From Streptosporangium sp. NBC_01495 (GTDB taxonomy: Bacteria; Actinomycetota; Actinomycetes; Streptosporangiales; Streptosporangiaceae), in assembly GCF_036250735.1 (NCBI RefSeq), contig NZ_CP109430.1, positions 5,828,001-5,892,000 on the forward strand: a stretch of DNA of 64,000 nt, written 5' to 3'. Positions 43,740-52,171 of the stretch are shown here, in pieces; position 1 is the stretch's first letter, and the number at the start of each line of letters is the position of its first letter. The notes beneath the pieces were generated by a model. That model saw only the letters and a program-made list of their open reading frames with translations, had not been told where the DNA came from and did no database searches. The translations under genes were made by a program, and so were the position numbers.

Positions 43740-44914
43740 GGCCGCCTCTCGTCCCGCGCGTCCTCGTGCCGCGAGCCGTCGCGTCGCGAACTCCCGAGGC
43801 TCGGGCTCCCGTGCCGCTCGGAGACCTCGTGCCGCGAACCCCCGAGGTCGCCGTGCTGCTCGGAGTCCTCGTGCCGGGGGAACGGCCTGCTGGGGATCTC
43901 CGCGCGCAGCACGGGGGCGATGTCGCTCTGGAAGAGCTCCAGGGCCGCCCGGTGCTGCTTGTCGGTGAGGCCGTCCGCGTCGGCGTGCAGGTGCATGACC
44001 TCGTGCCCGAGCCGCTCGTGGTAGCGGTGGACCTTGTCGATGATCTGCTGCGGGCTGCCGACCAGGATCGAGCTGCGCTCGATCGCGTCCTCCAGGGTGT
44101 GGAAGACCGGGGTCACCCCGACCTTCCTGAACAGCTCCAGCCTGGCGTTGAAGATCGGCCGGTAGGTCTCGATCGCGTCCTGGGAGTTCTTGGTCGCGTA
44201 GTAACCGGCGGTGCCCGCGCCCACCAGCGCGTCGGCGGGGTCGTGACCGTGGAACTCCCAGCGTTCCCGGTAGTGGCGGACCAACTCGGCGTACGGCTCG
44301 ACCGGGTTGCTGACGTTGGCGGAGAAGAGCGGGTCGCCGTACAGGGCTGCGAGCTCCACCGACTCCTCGCTGGTGGCGCTGCCGTGCCAGACGCGGACGG
44401 GCCGCTGCAGCGGGCGCGGCCAGGTCTCCGCGTCGGTCAGGGACGGCCGGAACTTACCGGACCAGGTCACCTTGTCCTCCCGCCACAGGCGGCGGAACAG
44501 CTCGTAGCCCTCCCGGTTGCGGTCCCACTGGTCCTCGCCGGTCACGTGGAACAGCTGGGCCTGCGCGGCGCCGTTGCCCTTGCCGATGATGAGTTCCAGG
44601 CGCCCGCCGGAGAGGTGGTCGAGGGTGGCGTAGTCCTCGTAGGCCCGTACGGGATCCAGCAGGCTCAGCGTGGTGACCGCGGTGAACAGCCTGATCGTGG
44701 ACGTCCTGGCCGCGATGTGGCTGAGCACGACCGGCGGGGACGAGGAGATGAACGGGCGCTCGTGCCGCTCCCCGACGCCGAAGCCGTCAAAGCCGAGCTC
44801 CTCGGCCAGTACGGCGTTCTCGACCACCTCGCGCAGGCGCGCGTTGGTCGACTTGAGCTCGCCGGTGATGGGGTCGGGACCGTGGACGATCAGGGTGATG
44901 GCCAGAAATTTCAT
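43736..44914 (-). CDS. LLM flavin-dependent oxidoreductase, second of coupled set
   Basis: The 392-residue protein begins [20 protein letters not shown] at ATG 44914 and has [40 protein letters not shown] and [20 protein letters not shown], typical of bacterial luciferase-like monooxygenases of the F420/FMN LLM class. The last 45 residues are a His/Arg/Ser-rich repeat ([20 protein letters not shown] and similar) encoded by short direct repeats of CTCGTGCCGCGA type and probably disordered. Coupled at both ends by 4-nt overlaps. Confidence 0.88.
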   Translation of the reverse strand: MKFLAITLIVHGPDPITGELKSTNARLREVVENAVLAEELGFDGFGVGERHERPFISSSPPVVLSHIAARTSTIRLFTAVTTLSLLDPVRAYEDYATLDHLSGGRLELIIGKGNGAAQAQLFHVTGEDQWDRNREGYELFRRLWREDKVTWSGKFRPSLTDAETWPRPLQRPVRVWHGSATSEESVELAALYGDPLFSANVSNPVEPYAELVRHYRERWEFHGHDPADALVGAGTAGYYATKNSQDAIETYRPIFNARLELFRKVGVTPVFHTLEDAIERSSILVGSPQQIIDKVHRYHERLGHEVMHLHADADGLTDKQHRAALELFQSDIAPVLRAEIPSRPFPRHEDSEQHGDLGGSRHEVSERHGSPSLGSSRRDGSRHEDARDERRP

Positions 44915-46236
44915 CGTTCGCTCTCCAGGCCGAGGTGGCCGCGCAGCGTGGTGGTCTCGTACTCGGCGCGGAAGACCCCGCGCTCCTGCAGCAGCGGCAC
45001 GACCGTGTCGACGAAGGCGTCCAGACCGCCGGGGGTGAGGTGCGGCACCAGGATGAAGCCGTCGGAGGCGTCGCCCTGCACGAACTCGTTGATCTCCTCG
45101 GCGACGCGCGAGGGCGAGCCGATGAAGGACTGCCTGCCGGTCACCTCGATGATCAGGTCGCGGATGCCGAGCTTCTTGGACTCGGCCAGGGCCCGCCACT
45201 CCGCCGCCGCCTTGAGCGGGTCGCGGTACATCCGGGTCCGGCCCTTGATGATCGAGTCCTCCGAGACGTCGGGGTCGATCTCGGGCAGCGGGCCCTCGGG
45301 GTCGTAGGCCGACAGGTCGCGGTTCCACAGCTGCTCCAGCAGCAGGATCGCGGTCTGCGGGCTGACCTGCTGGCGGCGGATGTGGTCGGCGTTCTCCTGG
45401 GCCTCGGCGTCGGTGTCGCCGAGCGCGAACGTGACACCGGGCAGGATCTTCAGGGAGTCGGGCGACCGGCCGTGCGCGGCCAGCCTCGACTTGATGTCCC
45501 GGTAGAAGGCCTGCCCCTCCTGGAGCCTGCTGTGCCGGGAGAAGATGGCGTCGGCGGTGGCCGCCGCGAAGGCCCTGCCCCCCTCGGAGTCCCCCGCCTG
45601 GATGGTCAGCGGGCGGCCCTGCGGGCTGCGCGGCACGGTGAAGTGGCCGCCGATGTCGAAGTGGGTGCCCCGGTGGGCGAACTCCCCCGCGTCCGCCCTG
45701 GCGAACGTGCCCGCCGACGGGTCCGCGACGAGGTCCTCGGCGGCCCACGAGTCCCAGAGCTCGTTGACGGTCCGCACGAACTCCTCGGCCCGCTCGTAGC
45801 GCTGCGCGTGCTCCAGGAAACCGCCCCGGCGGAAGTTCTCCCCGGTGAACGCGTCGGAGGAGGTGACGACGTTCCACCCGGCCCGCCCGCCGGACAGGTG
45901 GTCGAGGGTGGCGAGCTTGCGGGCGAGCTCGTACGGCTCGTTGAAGGTGGCGTTGATCGTCCCGGCCAGGCCCAGGTGGTCGGTGACCGCGGCCAGGCCG
46001 GACAGCACGGTGAGCGAGTCGGGGCGGCCGACCACGTCGAGGTCGTGGATCTTGCCGCGCTGCTCGCGCAGCCGCTGCCCGTCCACGAGGAAGAAGAAGT
46101 CGAACCTCCCCCGCTCGGCGGTCCGCGCCAGGTGGGTGAACGAGGCGAAGTCGATCTGGCTGCCCGAGGCGGGATCGCTCCAGACCGTGTGGTTGTTCAC
46201 GCCCGGGAAGTGGGCGGCGAGGATGACCTGCTTCAT
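44911..46236 (-). CDS. LLM monooxygenase, NtaA/SnaA/DmoA-like
   Basis: The 441-residue protein starts MKQVILAAHFPGVNNHTVWS and shows the NtaA/SnaA/DmoA family features [60 protein letters not shown] and HFTVPRSPQGRPLTIQAGDS. Family members oxidise nitrilotriacetate, dibenzothiophene sulfone, dimethyl sulfide or pristinamycin precursors with FMNH2. With the ssu module 10 kb away, a sulfur-compound substrate is a reasonable guess. Overlaps both neighbours by 4 nt. Confidence 0.9.
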   Translation of the reverse strand: MKQVILAAHFPGVNNHTVWSDPASGSQIDFASFTHLARTAERGRFDFFFLVDGQRLREQRGKIHDLDVVGRPDSLTVLSGLAAVTDHLGLAGTINATFNEPYELARKLATLDHLSGGRAGWNVVTSSDAFTGENFRRGGFLEHAQRYERAEEFVRTVNELWDSWAAEDLVADPSAGTFARADAGEFAHRGTHFDIGGHFTVPRSPQGRPLTIQAGDSEGGRAFAAATADAIFSRHSRLQEGQAFYRDIKSRLAAHGRSPDSLKILPGVTFALGDTDAEAQENADHIRRQQVSPQTAILLLEQLWNRDLSAYDPEGPLPEIDPDVSEDSIIKGRTRMYRDPLKAAAEWRALAESKKLGIRDLIIEVTGRQSFIGSPSRVAEEINEFVQGDASDGFILVPHLTPGGLDAFVDTVVPLLQERGVFRAEYETTTLRGHLGLESER

Positions 46237-47441
46237 CGTCGGCTCCCTGCGTAGCGGCTGGCGGGTCGGGGCAGGTGGAGGTGGCCGCGGAGGGTGTCGG
46301 CCTCGTACGCGCGGCGGAAGGCGCCGCGTCCCTGGAGCTCGGGCACCAGGCCGCGCGTGATCGCGTTCAGGTCGGTCGGCAGCACGGCGGGCCGGAGCCT
46401 GAAGCCCTCCAGGCCGGCCGCGCGCCACTCCAGGAGCAGGTCGGCGAGCTCGCCGGGCGTGCCCGTGAAGATCGCGGCGTCGGAGGTGTACGCGGCACCG
46501 TCGAGCTCGTCGAGCCGGGCCCTGCGCCCGCGGGCCTCGTCCCCGTCCTCTCCCAGGAACACGACGAGGTCGGCGAAGACCTTCAGCTCCCCGGCGTCCG
46601 GGTCGCGCACCTCTCCCGCGATCTCGCGCACCTCGCCCACGATGGCCCGTACCTGCTCGGTGTCGTGCGGCGTGACGTAGACGACGTCGGCGCCGCGCGC
46701 CGCGAACTCGTACGGCAGCCGGGCGTGGGCCAGTGCGGTGACCAGCGGCTGCCCCTGGGGCGGTCGCGGCACGATGGAGGGTCCCTTGACGGTGAAGTGC
46801 TCGCCCTCGAAGTCGACGTAGTGGAGTCTGTCGCGGTCGACGAACCTGCCGGTGGCCACGTCGCGGATGACCGCGTCGTCCTCCCAGCTGTCCCAGAGGC
46901 GCCGCACCGCCTCCACCGCGTCGGCGGCGTCGCCGAACAGCTCCCGCACCAGGGGTGCCTTGTCGATGTCGGCGAGATTCTCCGGCCTCAGCTCGGGAAC
47001 CTCCCGGCGGCCGAAGTGGGCGGCCTCGGTGTGGCGCCCGGAGATCTGGGCGCGCCATCCGGCCCGTCCGGAACTGACGTAGTCGAGGGTGGCGATGGAG
47101 CTGGCGACGTGGAAGGGCTCGGTGTGCGTGGTGGTGACCGTGGGCACCAGACCGATCCTGCTCGTCAGCGGGGCGATCCTGGAGGCCACGAGGACGGCGT
47201 CGAGACGCCCGCGCACCTGGTCGGTACGGCCGTCGTGGCCGTCCAGGCGCGTGGTCTGCAGGGCGAGGGAGTCCTCGATGGTGACGAAGTCGAGGAGGCC
47301 GTGCTCGGCCTCGGCCACCAGGGCGGCCCAGTAGGCGGCGGTGAACAGGGCTTTCGGGGAGGCGGCGGGGTCACGCCAGGCCGCGGGATGCCATCCGGCG
47401 CCGTCGAGTGCGACGGTGAGATGCAAGGGAACTGCCGACAT
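46233..47441 (-). CDS. LLM monooxygenase, NtaA-like, first of coupled set
   Basis: A 402-residue protein from ATG 47441 with HLTVALDGAGWHPAAWRDPA, LDFVTIEDSLALQTTRLDGH, TTTHTEPFHVASSIATLDYV and SSGRAGWRAQISGRHTEAAH, which place it in the LLM monooxygenase class near NtaA. It is the promoter-proximal gene of the four-LLM operon; the AT-rich stretch at 47442-47490 should carry the promoter. No transporter or flavin reductase is joined to this operon. Confidence 0.88.
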   Translation of the reverse strand: MSAVPLHLTVALDGAGWHPAAWRDPAASPKALFTAAYWAALVAEAEHGLLDFVTIEDSLALQTTRLDGHDGRTDQVRGRLDAVLVASRIAPLTSRIGLVPTVTTTHTEPFHVASSIATLDYVSSGRAGWRAQISGRHTEAAHFGRREVPELRPENLADIDKAPLVRELFGDAADAVEAVRRLWDSWEDDAVIRDVATGRFVDRDRLHYVDFEGEHFTVKGPSIVPRPPQGQPLVTALAHARLPYEFAARGADVVYVTPHDTEQVRAIVGEVREIAGEVRDPDAGELKVFADLVVFLGEDGDEARGRRARLDELDGAAYTSDAAIFTGTPGELADLLLEWRAAGLEGFRLRPAVLPTDLNAITRGLVPELQGRGAFRRAYEADTLRGHLHLPRPASRYAGSRR

Positions 47442-47541
47442 ATGACGACAATAACACCAAAACCCTTAATCTCTACATGTTTAGTTGGTTATGTCGCGGA
47501 AGTTGGCTCGCCGGCACCGGGATCTGATAGGCATTCATCCC

Positions 47542-48543
47542 GTGACGCGTTTTCTGGTAGCCCTCGCGACAGTTCTCCCGCTTATCGCGGTCCCGGCTCC
47601 GGCTTCGGCCGCCGCCCCCGGCAAGCCGCACGTCCCGGCGGGGGTGACGGCCGGGTACGTGGTCTTCGACCGCCAGGCGGGGAAGGTGACCGAGTACCGC
47701 AACGCGCACCGGAGGTTCCGGTCGGCGTCGGTGGTGAAGATCCTCATCGCGATCGACTATCTGGAGTCGCGCAAGAGCGTTCCCAAGGGGGACCTGGCGC
47801 TGCTCAAGGTCATGCTGCGGGTCAGCGACGACGGCGCCGCGACGTCCTTCTGGACCCGGGGCGGCCAAGGCCGGATCGTCCAGCGGATGGCGCGCAAGCT
47901 GCGGCTCACCGACACCGCTCCCCCGCCGGCCGACAAGCCGGGCTTCTGGGGCTACACCTCGCTCAGCGCGATGGACGTCGTCAAGACCTACCGCTACCTG
48001 CTCGACCAGGCCGACCCCAAGGTCAGCGGCCTGATCCTGGGCCACCTGCGCAGGTCGGGGCAGTGCGGCTCCGACGGCTTCGACCAGTACTTCGGCATCC
48101 CCCGCGCGGTGCGCGGGCCGTGGGCGGTCAAGCAGGGCTGGTCGGGGTACGGCTCCACGCCCCCGGTCCGCTGCCGCCCCGCGACCTCCCCCGCGTCCGC
48201 CACCGGGCCCGCGAGCTCCGTGACCCCGACGACCTCGGACTCCACCGCATCCACATCCGCATCCACGCCCGCCGCCCGGCCCGCGTCCGGCGGCGACGTC
48301 CCGCTCACCGCGCGTCCCGCGTCCGCCACCGGCTCCACGCCCGCCGCACAGGTCGTACCCGCCCACGCCGGACCGGTGCCCGACCTGGGGCGCCCGGTCC
48401 TGCACACCACCGGGCTCGTCGGCCCCAAGGAGCGCTGGATCATGGTCCTGCTCACCGCCCACCCCGCGGGGAGCACCTGGCAGCGCTCCACCGCCCAGAC
48501 GACGAAGCTGGCCCGGGAGGTCCATCTCAGCGGAACCTCCTGA
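47542..48543 (+). CDS. secreted serine hydrolase (class A beta-lactamase-like fold)
   Basis: A protein of about 333 residues from GTG 47542 (an upstream ATG at 47488 is in frame). The signal peptide FLVALATVLPLIAVPAPASA precedes an SxxK motif in FRSASVVKILIAIDYLES and an SDD motif in LRVSDDGAATSFW, the nucleophile-lysine and second active-site elements of penicilloyl serine transferases. Residues about 205-280 form a Thr/Ser/Ala/Pro-rich insert (PATSPASATGPASSVTPTTS) that splits the domain from its last strands (VGPKERWIMVLLTAHP). No KTG triad is obvious, so the substrate is uncertain. Confidence 0.78.
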   Translation: MTRFLVALATVLPLIAVPAPASAAAPGKPHVPAGVTAGYVVFDRQAGKVTEYRNAHRRFRSASVVKILIAIDYLESRKSVPKGDLALLKVMLRVSDDGAATSFWTRGGQGRIVQRMARKLRLTDTAPPPADKPGFWGYTSLSAMDVVKTYRYLLDQADPKVSGLILGHLRRSGQCGSDGFDQYFGIPRAVRGPWAVKQGWSGYGSTPPVRCRPATSPASATGPASSVTPTTSDSTASTSASTPAARPASGGDVPLTARPASATGSTPAAQVVPAHAGPVPDLGRPVLHTTGLVGPKERWIMVLLTAHPAGSTWQRSTAQTTKLAREVHLSGTS

Positions 48544-48607
48544 TCACCGGCTCTCCGAGATGGGCGGCCGCGAGCCTCTTGGGCGCGGCCATCCGCCATA
48601 GCCGTGG

Positions 48608-49039
48608 TCATCGCGCCGACTCGTCGAGGGAGGCGATGACGCGGCGCAGGGTGTGCTGCAGGTCGAGGACCTCGGCGGGGGTGAGACCGGCCGCCTCGAA
48701 GATCTGGGCGGGGACGTCGCACGCCCGCTCCCCCAGCTGGACGCCCTTGGACGTGAGCCGCACCAGCACGGATCGCTCGTCGTCGGCGCTGCGCTCGCGG
48801 CGCACCAGGCTCGCCGCCTCCAGCCGCTTCAGCAGCGGGGACAGGGTGCCCGAGTCGAGCCGCAGCCTGACGCCGAGCTCCTTGACCGTCACCGGCTCGC
48901 GCTCCCAGAGCACCATCATGACCAGGTACTGCGGGTAGGTCAGGCCGAGCTCGCTCAGCACCCTGCGGTAGACGGCGTCCAGCGCGCGGGACGCCGCGTG
49001 CACGTCGAAGCAGACCAGATTCTCGACGGAGATCTTCAC
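48608..49039 (-). CDS. ohrR: OhrR-type MarR peroxide-sensing repressor
   Basis: The 143-residue protein from GTG 49039 begins VKISVENLVCFDVHAASRAL; the N-terminal cysteine (C10) and the following AASR are the redox-sensing segment of OhrR. The winged helix is LTYPQYLVMMVLWEREPVTV, LGVRLRLDSGTLSPLLKRLE. Organic hydroperoxides oxidise the cysteine and release DNA. It is divergent from ohr across a spacer with a 26-bp operator. Confidence 0.9.
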   Translation of the reverse strand: MKISVENLVCFDVHAASRALDAVYRRVLSELGLTYPQYLVMMVLWEREPVTVKELGVRLRLDSGTLSPLLKRLEAASLVRRERSADDERSVLVRLTSKGVQLGERACDVPAQIFEAAGLTPAEVLDLQHTLRRVIASLDESAR

Positions 49040-49069
49040 GTCACCAATTGTACTGAGCTTGACTGCTAT

Positions 49070-49095
49070 CAACTGAATTGTGCACAATTGAGTTG
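49070..49095. promoter_or_regulatory. OhrR operator, 26-bp inverted repeat
   Basis: CAACTGAATTGTG and CACAATTGAGTTG are complementary except for one position, centred at 49082/49083, between divergent ohrR and ohr. The core AATTGTGCACAATT is a perfect 14-bp palindrome. It lies 24 bp before the ohr ATG. Confidence 0.8.
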
Positions 49096-49118
49096 TCCAA
49101 AACCGAGAGAGGATCCCG

Positions 49119-49529
49119 ATGAGCACGCTCTACACCGCCATCGCCACCGCCAACGGCCGGGAAGGACGGGCGGTCTCGTCCGACAAGCGCCTCGACGTGG
49201 CCCTCACGCCACCGAAGGAGATGGGCGGCTCCGGCGAGGGCACCAATCCCGAGCAGCTGTTCGCGGCCGGATACGCCGCCTGCTTCGCCAGCGCGCTCCA
49301 GCTGGTCGGCCGGAAGCGGAAGGCCGACGTCTCCGAGGCCTCGGTGACCGCCGAGGTGAGCCTCGTTCCCGAGGGCAAGGGCTTCGCGCTCACCGTGACG
49401 CTGCGCGTCGAGCTGCCCGACGAGCTGCACGGGGAGGCCGGCACCGCCCTCGTGGAAGCCGCCCACCAGGTCTGCCCCTACTCCAACGCCACCCGGGGCA
49501 ACATCCCGGTCAACCTGGTGATCGAGTAG
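49119..49529 (+). CDS. ohr: organic hydroperoxide reductase Ohr
   Basis: The 136-residue protein has both catalytic cysteines in the expected contexts, GYAACFASAL and AHQVCPYSNATRGNI, plus the arginine loop (GREGRAVSSDKRLDV). Ohr reduces organic hydroperoxides with lipoylated proteins as electron donors. It is controlled by the divergent OhrR repressor. Confidence 0.95.
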   Translation: MSTLYTAIATANGREGRAVSSDKRLDVALTPPKEMGGSGEGTNPEQLFAAGYAACFASALQLVGRKRKADVSEASVTAEVSLVPEGKGFALTVTLRVELPDELHGEAGTALVEAAHQVCPYSNATRGNIPVNLVIE

Positions 49530-49560
49530 TCGGGCGCCCGGGAGTCCCCTGGGAACGTGG

Positions 49561-49923
49561 TCAGGGAAGGGGTCTGCGACCGGCGAAGCCGAGCTCGTCT
49601 CGGTGGTACCACACCAGCTCGCGGTCCCCTTCGAGCCAGCACAGCCGCACCCGCACCCCGTCGAGCACCGCGGGGAAGTCGACCAGCAGGGGCGCGACGC
49701 CCTTGACCTCGATACCCCGCTCCTCGAACCAGCCGAGGATCTCCTCCAGCCTGGCCTCGTAGGCCTTCGCCTCCGCCAGCCCGCCGGCCTCGGAGGTCCC
49801 GGTGCTGCGGAGCTCGTACGCGAGCTCGGCCAGCTCACCCCGCATCGCCACGAACGCGGCGGCCCGCTCCAGCAGCACGGGCATGAGCGCCCGCGCCTCC
49901 TCGACGGTGAAGATCCTGTCCAC
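49561..49923 (-). CDS. DUF2203 family protein
   Basis: The 120-residue protein from GTG 49923 starts VDRIFTVEEARALMPVLLER and ends LVDFPAVLDGVRVRLCWLEG, DRELVWYHRDELGFAGR, a conserved pattern for DUF2203. The first half is a helical hairpin. Its function is unknown in the family. It is convergent with ohr (31-bp gap). Confidence 0.85.
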   Translation of the reverse strand: MDRIFTVEEARALMPVLLERAAAFVAMRGELAELAYELRSTGTSEAGGLAEAKAYEARLEEILGWFEERGIEVKGVAPLLVDFPAVLDGVRVRLCWLEGDRELVWYHRDELGFAGRRPLP

Positions 49924-49974
49924 CCCTGCACGCTAGCGTGTCCCCGCCCGGAGCGCGGCGAGGCATCGGAATGT

Positions 49975-50020
49975 TGTCAGCAAGTGCTGACAAAAGTGAA
50001 TCTGTCAGCTTATGCTGACG
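49975..50020. promoter_or_regulatory. two 18-bp operators TGTCAGC-N4-GCTGACA
   Basis: Site 1 at 49975-49992 (TGTCAGCAAGTGCTGACA) is perfect; site 2 at 50003-50020 (TGTCAGCTTATGCTGACG) has one mismatch. Their centres are 28 bp apart and the second ends 2 bp before the HTH gene ATG, so binding would block transcription or initiation. Autoregulation by that HTH protein is likely. Confidence 0.75.
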
Positions 50021-50022
50021 TC

Positions 50023-50250
50023 ATGGGATCGCTGAACGAGTTCGCCGAGGCCGTCGACGGCGAGGATCCGGTGGTGGCGCTGGCGGCCGTGGCGGCGCTG
50101 CGCAGGCTCCTGGAGGAGCTCGAGGCCGCGCACGTCATCGAGGCCAGGAACCGGGGCTCGTCCTGGGAGGTCATCGCCGCGGCGCTCGGCGTCAGGCGGC
50201 AGACGGCGCACCGTAAGCACGCACACCGGATCACCGAGGGCGGGAGCTGA
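50023..50250 (+). CDS. small HTH protein paired with Clp-N protein
   Basis: A 75-residue protein (MGSLNEFAEAVDGEDPVVAL) with a C-terminal helix-turn-helix (NRGSSWEVIAAALGVRRQTA, HRKH). It is a short homodimer-sized DNA-binding protein found beside Clp N-domain genes in actinomycetes. The next gene starts 2 bp after its stop. The tandem operators immediately upstream suggest autorepression. Confidence 0.82.
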   Translation: MGSLNEFAEAVDGEDPVVALAAVAALRRLLEELEAAHVIEARNRGSSWEVIAAALGVRRQTAHRKHAHRITEGGS

Positions 50251-50252
50251 CG

Positions 50253-50804
50253 ATGTTCACGAGATTCACCCCCGAAGCACGGCGGGCCACGGTCCGCGCC
50301 GGACTGCTCGCGCTCGACCACGGCCGCACCTCGCTCGACGAGGACATGTTCCTGCTCGCCCTGGCCGAGTCGTGGCCGGTGGCGGGTTTCGCGATCACCC
50401 CGGAGGCGGTCGGCGCGGAGATCGGGAACCGCGAGGCCGCGAGGGGCCGGGCGGGCGACCGCGAGCTGCTGGCCTCCATCGGCGTCGACCTGGACGAGAT
50501 CAGGCGGCGCCTGCCGACCCGGCGGGAAGACCCCCTGGCGTGGCGGCTGACGCGCTCCCGGCTCCGCCCGCTGAACGTGACGCTCAGCGGCCCGGCCGGT
50601 GACCTGCTCCTCACCGCCAGGGCGAGGAAGGTCGTCGAGGTCGCCCTGCACACCTCCGGCACCGGCTCCGAGGTGACCGGCGAGGAGTTGCTGAAGGGCC
50701 TGCTGGCCGACGGCTCGAACGCCTCGGTCTCCATTCTGCGCGGCCTCGGCGTCGACATTCGCGGCCTCGCGGCGGGCATCGGCTTCCTGCGTGAATCGGC
50801 CTGA
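50253..50804 (+). CDS. Clp N-terminal domain protein (stand-alone ClpC-N repeat)
   Basis: The 183-residue protein has two Clp_N-like repeats: FTRFTPEARRATVRAGLLAL at the start and LTARARKVVEVALHTSGTGS, VTGEELLKGLLADGSNASVS, LRGLGVDIRGL later. There is no AAA+ domain, so it may act as an adaptor or bind the same degrons as ClpC. It is cotranscribed with the HTH protein and its stop lies within the 18-bp repeats at 50796. Confidence 0.82.
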   Translation: MFTRFTPEARRATVRAGLLALDHGRTSLDEDMFLLALAESWPVAGFAITPEAVGAEIGNREAARGRAGDRELLASIGVDLDEIRRRLPTRREDPLAWRLTRSRLRPLNVTLSGPAGDLLLTARARKVVEVALHTSGTGSEVTGEELLKGLLADGSNASVSILRGLGVDIRGLAAGIGFLRESA

Positions 50805-50867
50805 GGACGCGGGTCGGCCTGAGGACGCGAGTCGGCCTGAAGGCGCGGGGCAGCTTGAAGGCGCGGG
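50796..50867. repeat. 18-bp tandem repeat, four copies, starting in stop codon region
   Basis: TCGGCCTGAGGACGCGGG (50796-50813) is followed by three diverged copies (50814, 50832, 50850). The first copy contains the TGA of the Clp-N gene; each copy repeats the CTGA. Confidence 0.8.
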
Positions 50868-50903
50868 GCAGCCCAAAAGCGAGAACGAGCGGGAGCGGGC
50901 GGG

Positions 50904-51746
50904 TCAGTCCTCGATGCCGTAGAAGCGCGCGGCGGTGCCGCCGAGGACGGCGTCCCTGCCGGCCCCGTCGAGACCAGACAGCAGCACCCCGGTCTCCTCC
51001 CAGACCTTGGCGTAGTCGCCCGCGAGAACGGCCACGGGCCAGTCACTGCCGAACATCAGCCGCTCGGGGCCGAACACCTCAAGCGCGTGGTCGACGTAGG
51101 GGCGCAGGTCCTCGGCGGTCCAGGTCTCGGGGTCGGCGGCGGTGTTGAGGCCGGACACCTTGCCGTACACGTTGGGGTGCTCGGCGGCGCGGGCGATCAG
51201 CGACGCCCACGGCTCCCAGCCCTTCTCCCTGATCGGCGGCTTGGCCAGATGGTCGATGACCAGCCGTAGCCCGGGGACACGCTCGGCGAGGAACGGCACG
51301 TGCTCCAGGTGCCTGGGCAGCACCGCGACCACGTCGAACGGCAGCCCCGCCGCGGCGAGCAGGCCCAGGCTCTCGACCACCGTGTCCTGGACGACCCAGT
51401 CGGGGTCGGGATCGTCGTGGATGAGGTGCCTGATCCCGGCGAACCTCGGATGCCTGCCGTAGCGCTCCAGCGCCTCGGCCGCCTCGTCAGGCCGGTTCAG
51501 CGGCACCCATCCCACCACGGCGGCGATGAAGTCGTGGGTGTCCGCCTGCGCCAGCATCGCGTCGGTGTCGGCGTAGGTGTCGGCGGCCTGGACCAGCACG
51601 GTCCGCTCCACACCGGCGGCGGCGAGCTGCGGGACGAGCTCCTCGGGGGTGAAGGTGCGGTAGAGCGGCCCCGCCTCCGGCGTCAGCCAGGAGTAGGAGC
51701 CCGTCTCCAGGTTCCAGAAGTGCTGGTGGGCATCGATGACGGCCAT
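50904..51746 (-). CDS. amidohydrolase_2 / lactonase-type metal-dependent hydrolase
   Basis: A 280-residue TIM-barrel hydrolase starting MAVIDAHQHFWNLETGSYSW at ATG 51746; a longer frame to 51791 is possible but lacks homology. Metal ligands are the HxH in DAHQHFW, histidine in LRLVIDHLAKPPIRE and aspartate in RLMFGSDWPVAV. The GIRHLIHDDPDPDW stretch and overall pattern match sugar lactonases (L-fuconolactonase-like) and related aromatic decarboxylases. The specific substrate is unclear. Confidence 0.88.
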   Translation of the reverse strand: MAVIDAHQHFWNLETGSYSWLTPEAGPLYRTFTPEELVPQLAAAGVERTVLVQAADTYADTDAMLAQADTHDFIAAVVGWVPLNRPDEAAEALERYGRHPRFAGIRHLIHDDPDPDWVVQDTVVESLGLLAAAGLPFDVVAVLPRHLEHVPFLAERVPGLRLVIDHLAKPPIREKGWEPWASLIARAAEHPNVYGKVSGLNTAADPETWTAEDLRPYVDHALEVFGPERLMFGSDWPVAVLAGDYAKVWEETGVLLSGLDGAGRDAVLGGTAARFYGIED

Positions 51747-52171
51747 CCACCGCTCCCCTTCGATTTCTCGATCAATCGTCTGAGCCTGCACAAACTAGGG
51801 CGCCGCGACAAAGGTGTCAACGCCGTCGGCCTGCGGGAAGCCGGTGACCGTACGGTCCGCGGACCCGCCCTCGCGCGCGCGGACCCGGAGGGCGCTCCCT
51901 CACGCGTACGAGATCGGTGGCGCGCTCTCACACAGACCCGGCGGAGACTCCCTCACGCCTACCGGCCGGTGACGGGCGCTCTCATAAGCCCGCCCTCGCG
52001 TGTACGGGCGGGGGCGAGCGCTCTCACGAGCCTGCCCTCGCCTGTACGGGCCGACGGCGAGCGCTCTCATAAGCCCGCCATCGCCTGTACGGGCCGGCGG
52101 TGGACGCCACCCGAGAAGAGCGTCCGCCACCGGCCCGTACGCCCGTCGAAGGGCCGCCGTCGCTACCCCGG
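51747..52171. other. gene-poor interval with ~43-bp tandem repeats
   Basis: No gene is supported between the amidohydrolase start and the dctA stop. The stretch 51976-52104 holds three tandem copies of a 42-44 bp unit beginning GCGCTCTCATAAGCCCGCC and containing CTGTACGGGC; weaker copies extend leftwards to about 51880. Confidence 0.65.
51976..52104. repeat. three ~43-bp direct tandem repeats
   Basis: Units start at 51976, 52018 and 52061 with GCGCTCTCA(T/C)(A/G)AGCC and end near GGCGA. Successive copies differ at about 5 positions each. Confidence 0.75.

Noticed and set aside
46275-48938. 887-codon plus-strand open frame
   Set aside because: Antisense to the LLM gene and out of frame with the serine hydrolase; no conserved motif.
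50796-52104. Repeat arrays as possible CRISPR
   Set aside because: Units are contiguous with no unique spacers and no cas genes are present.
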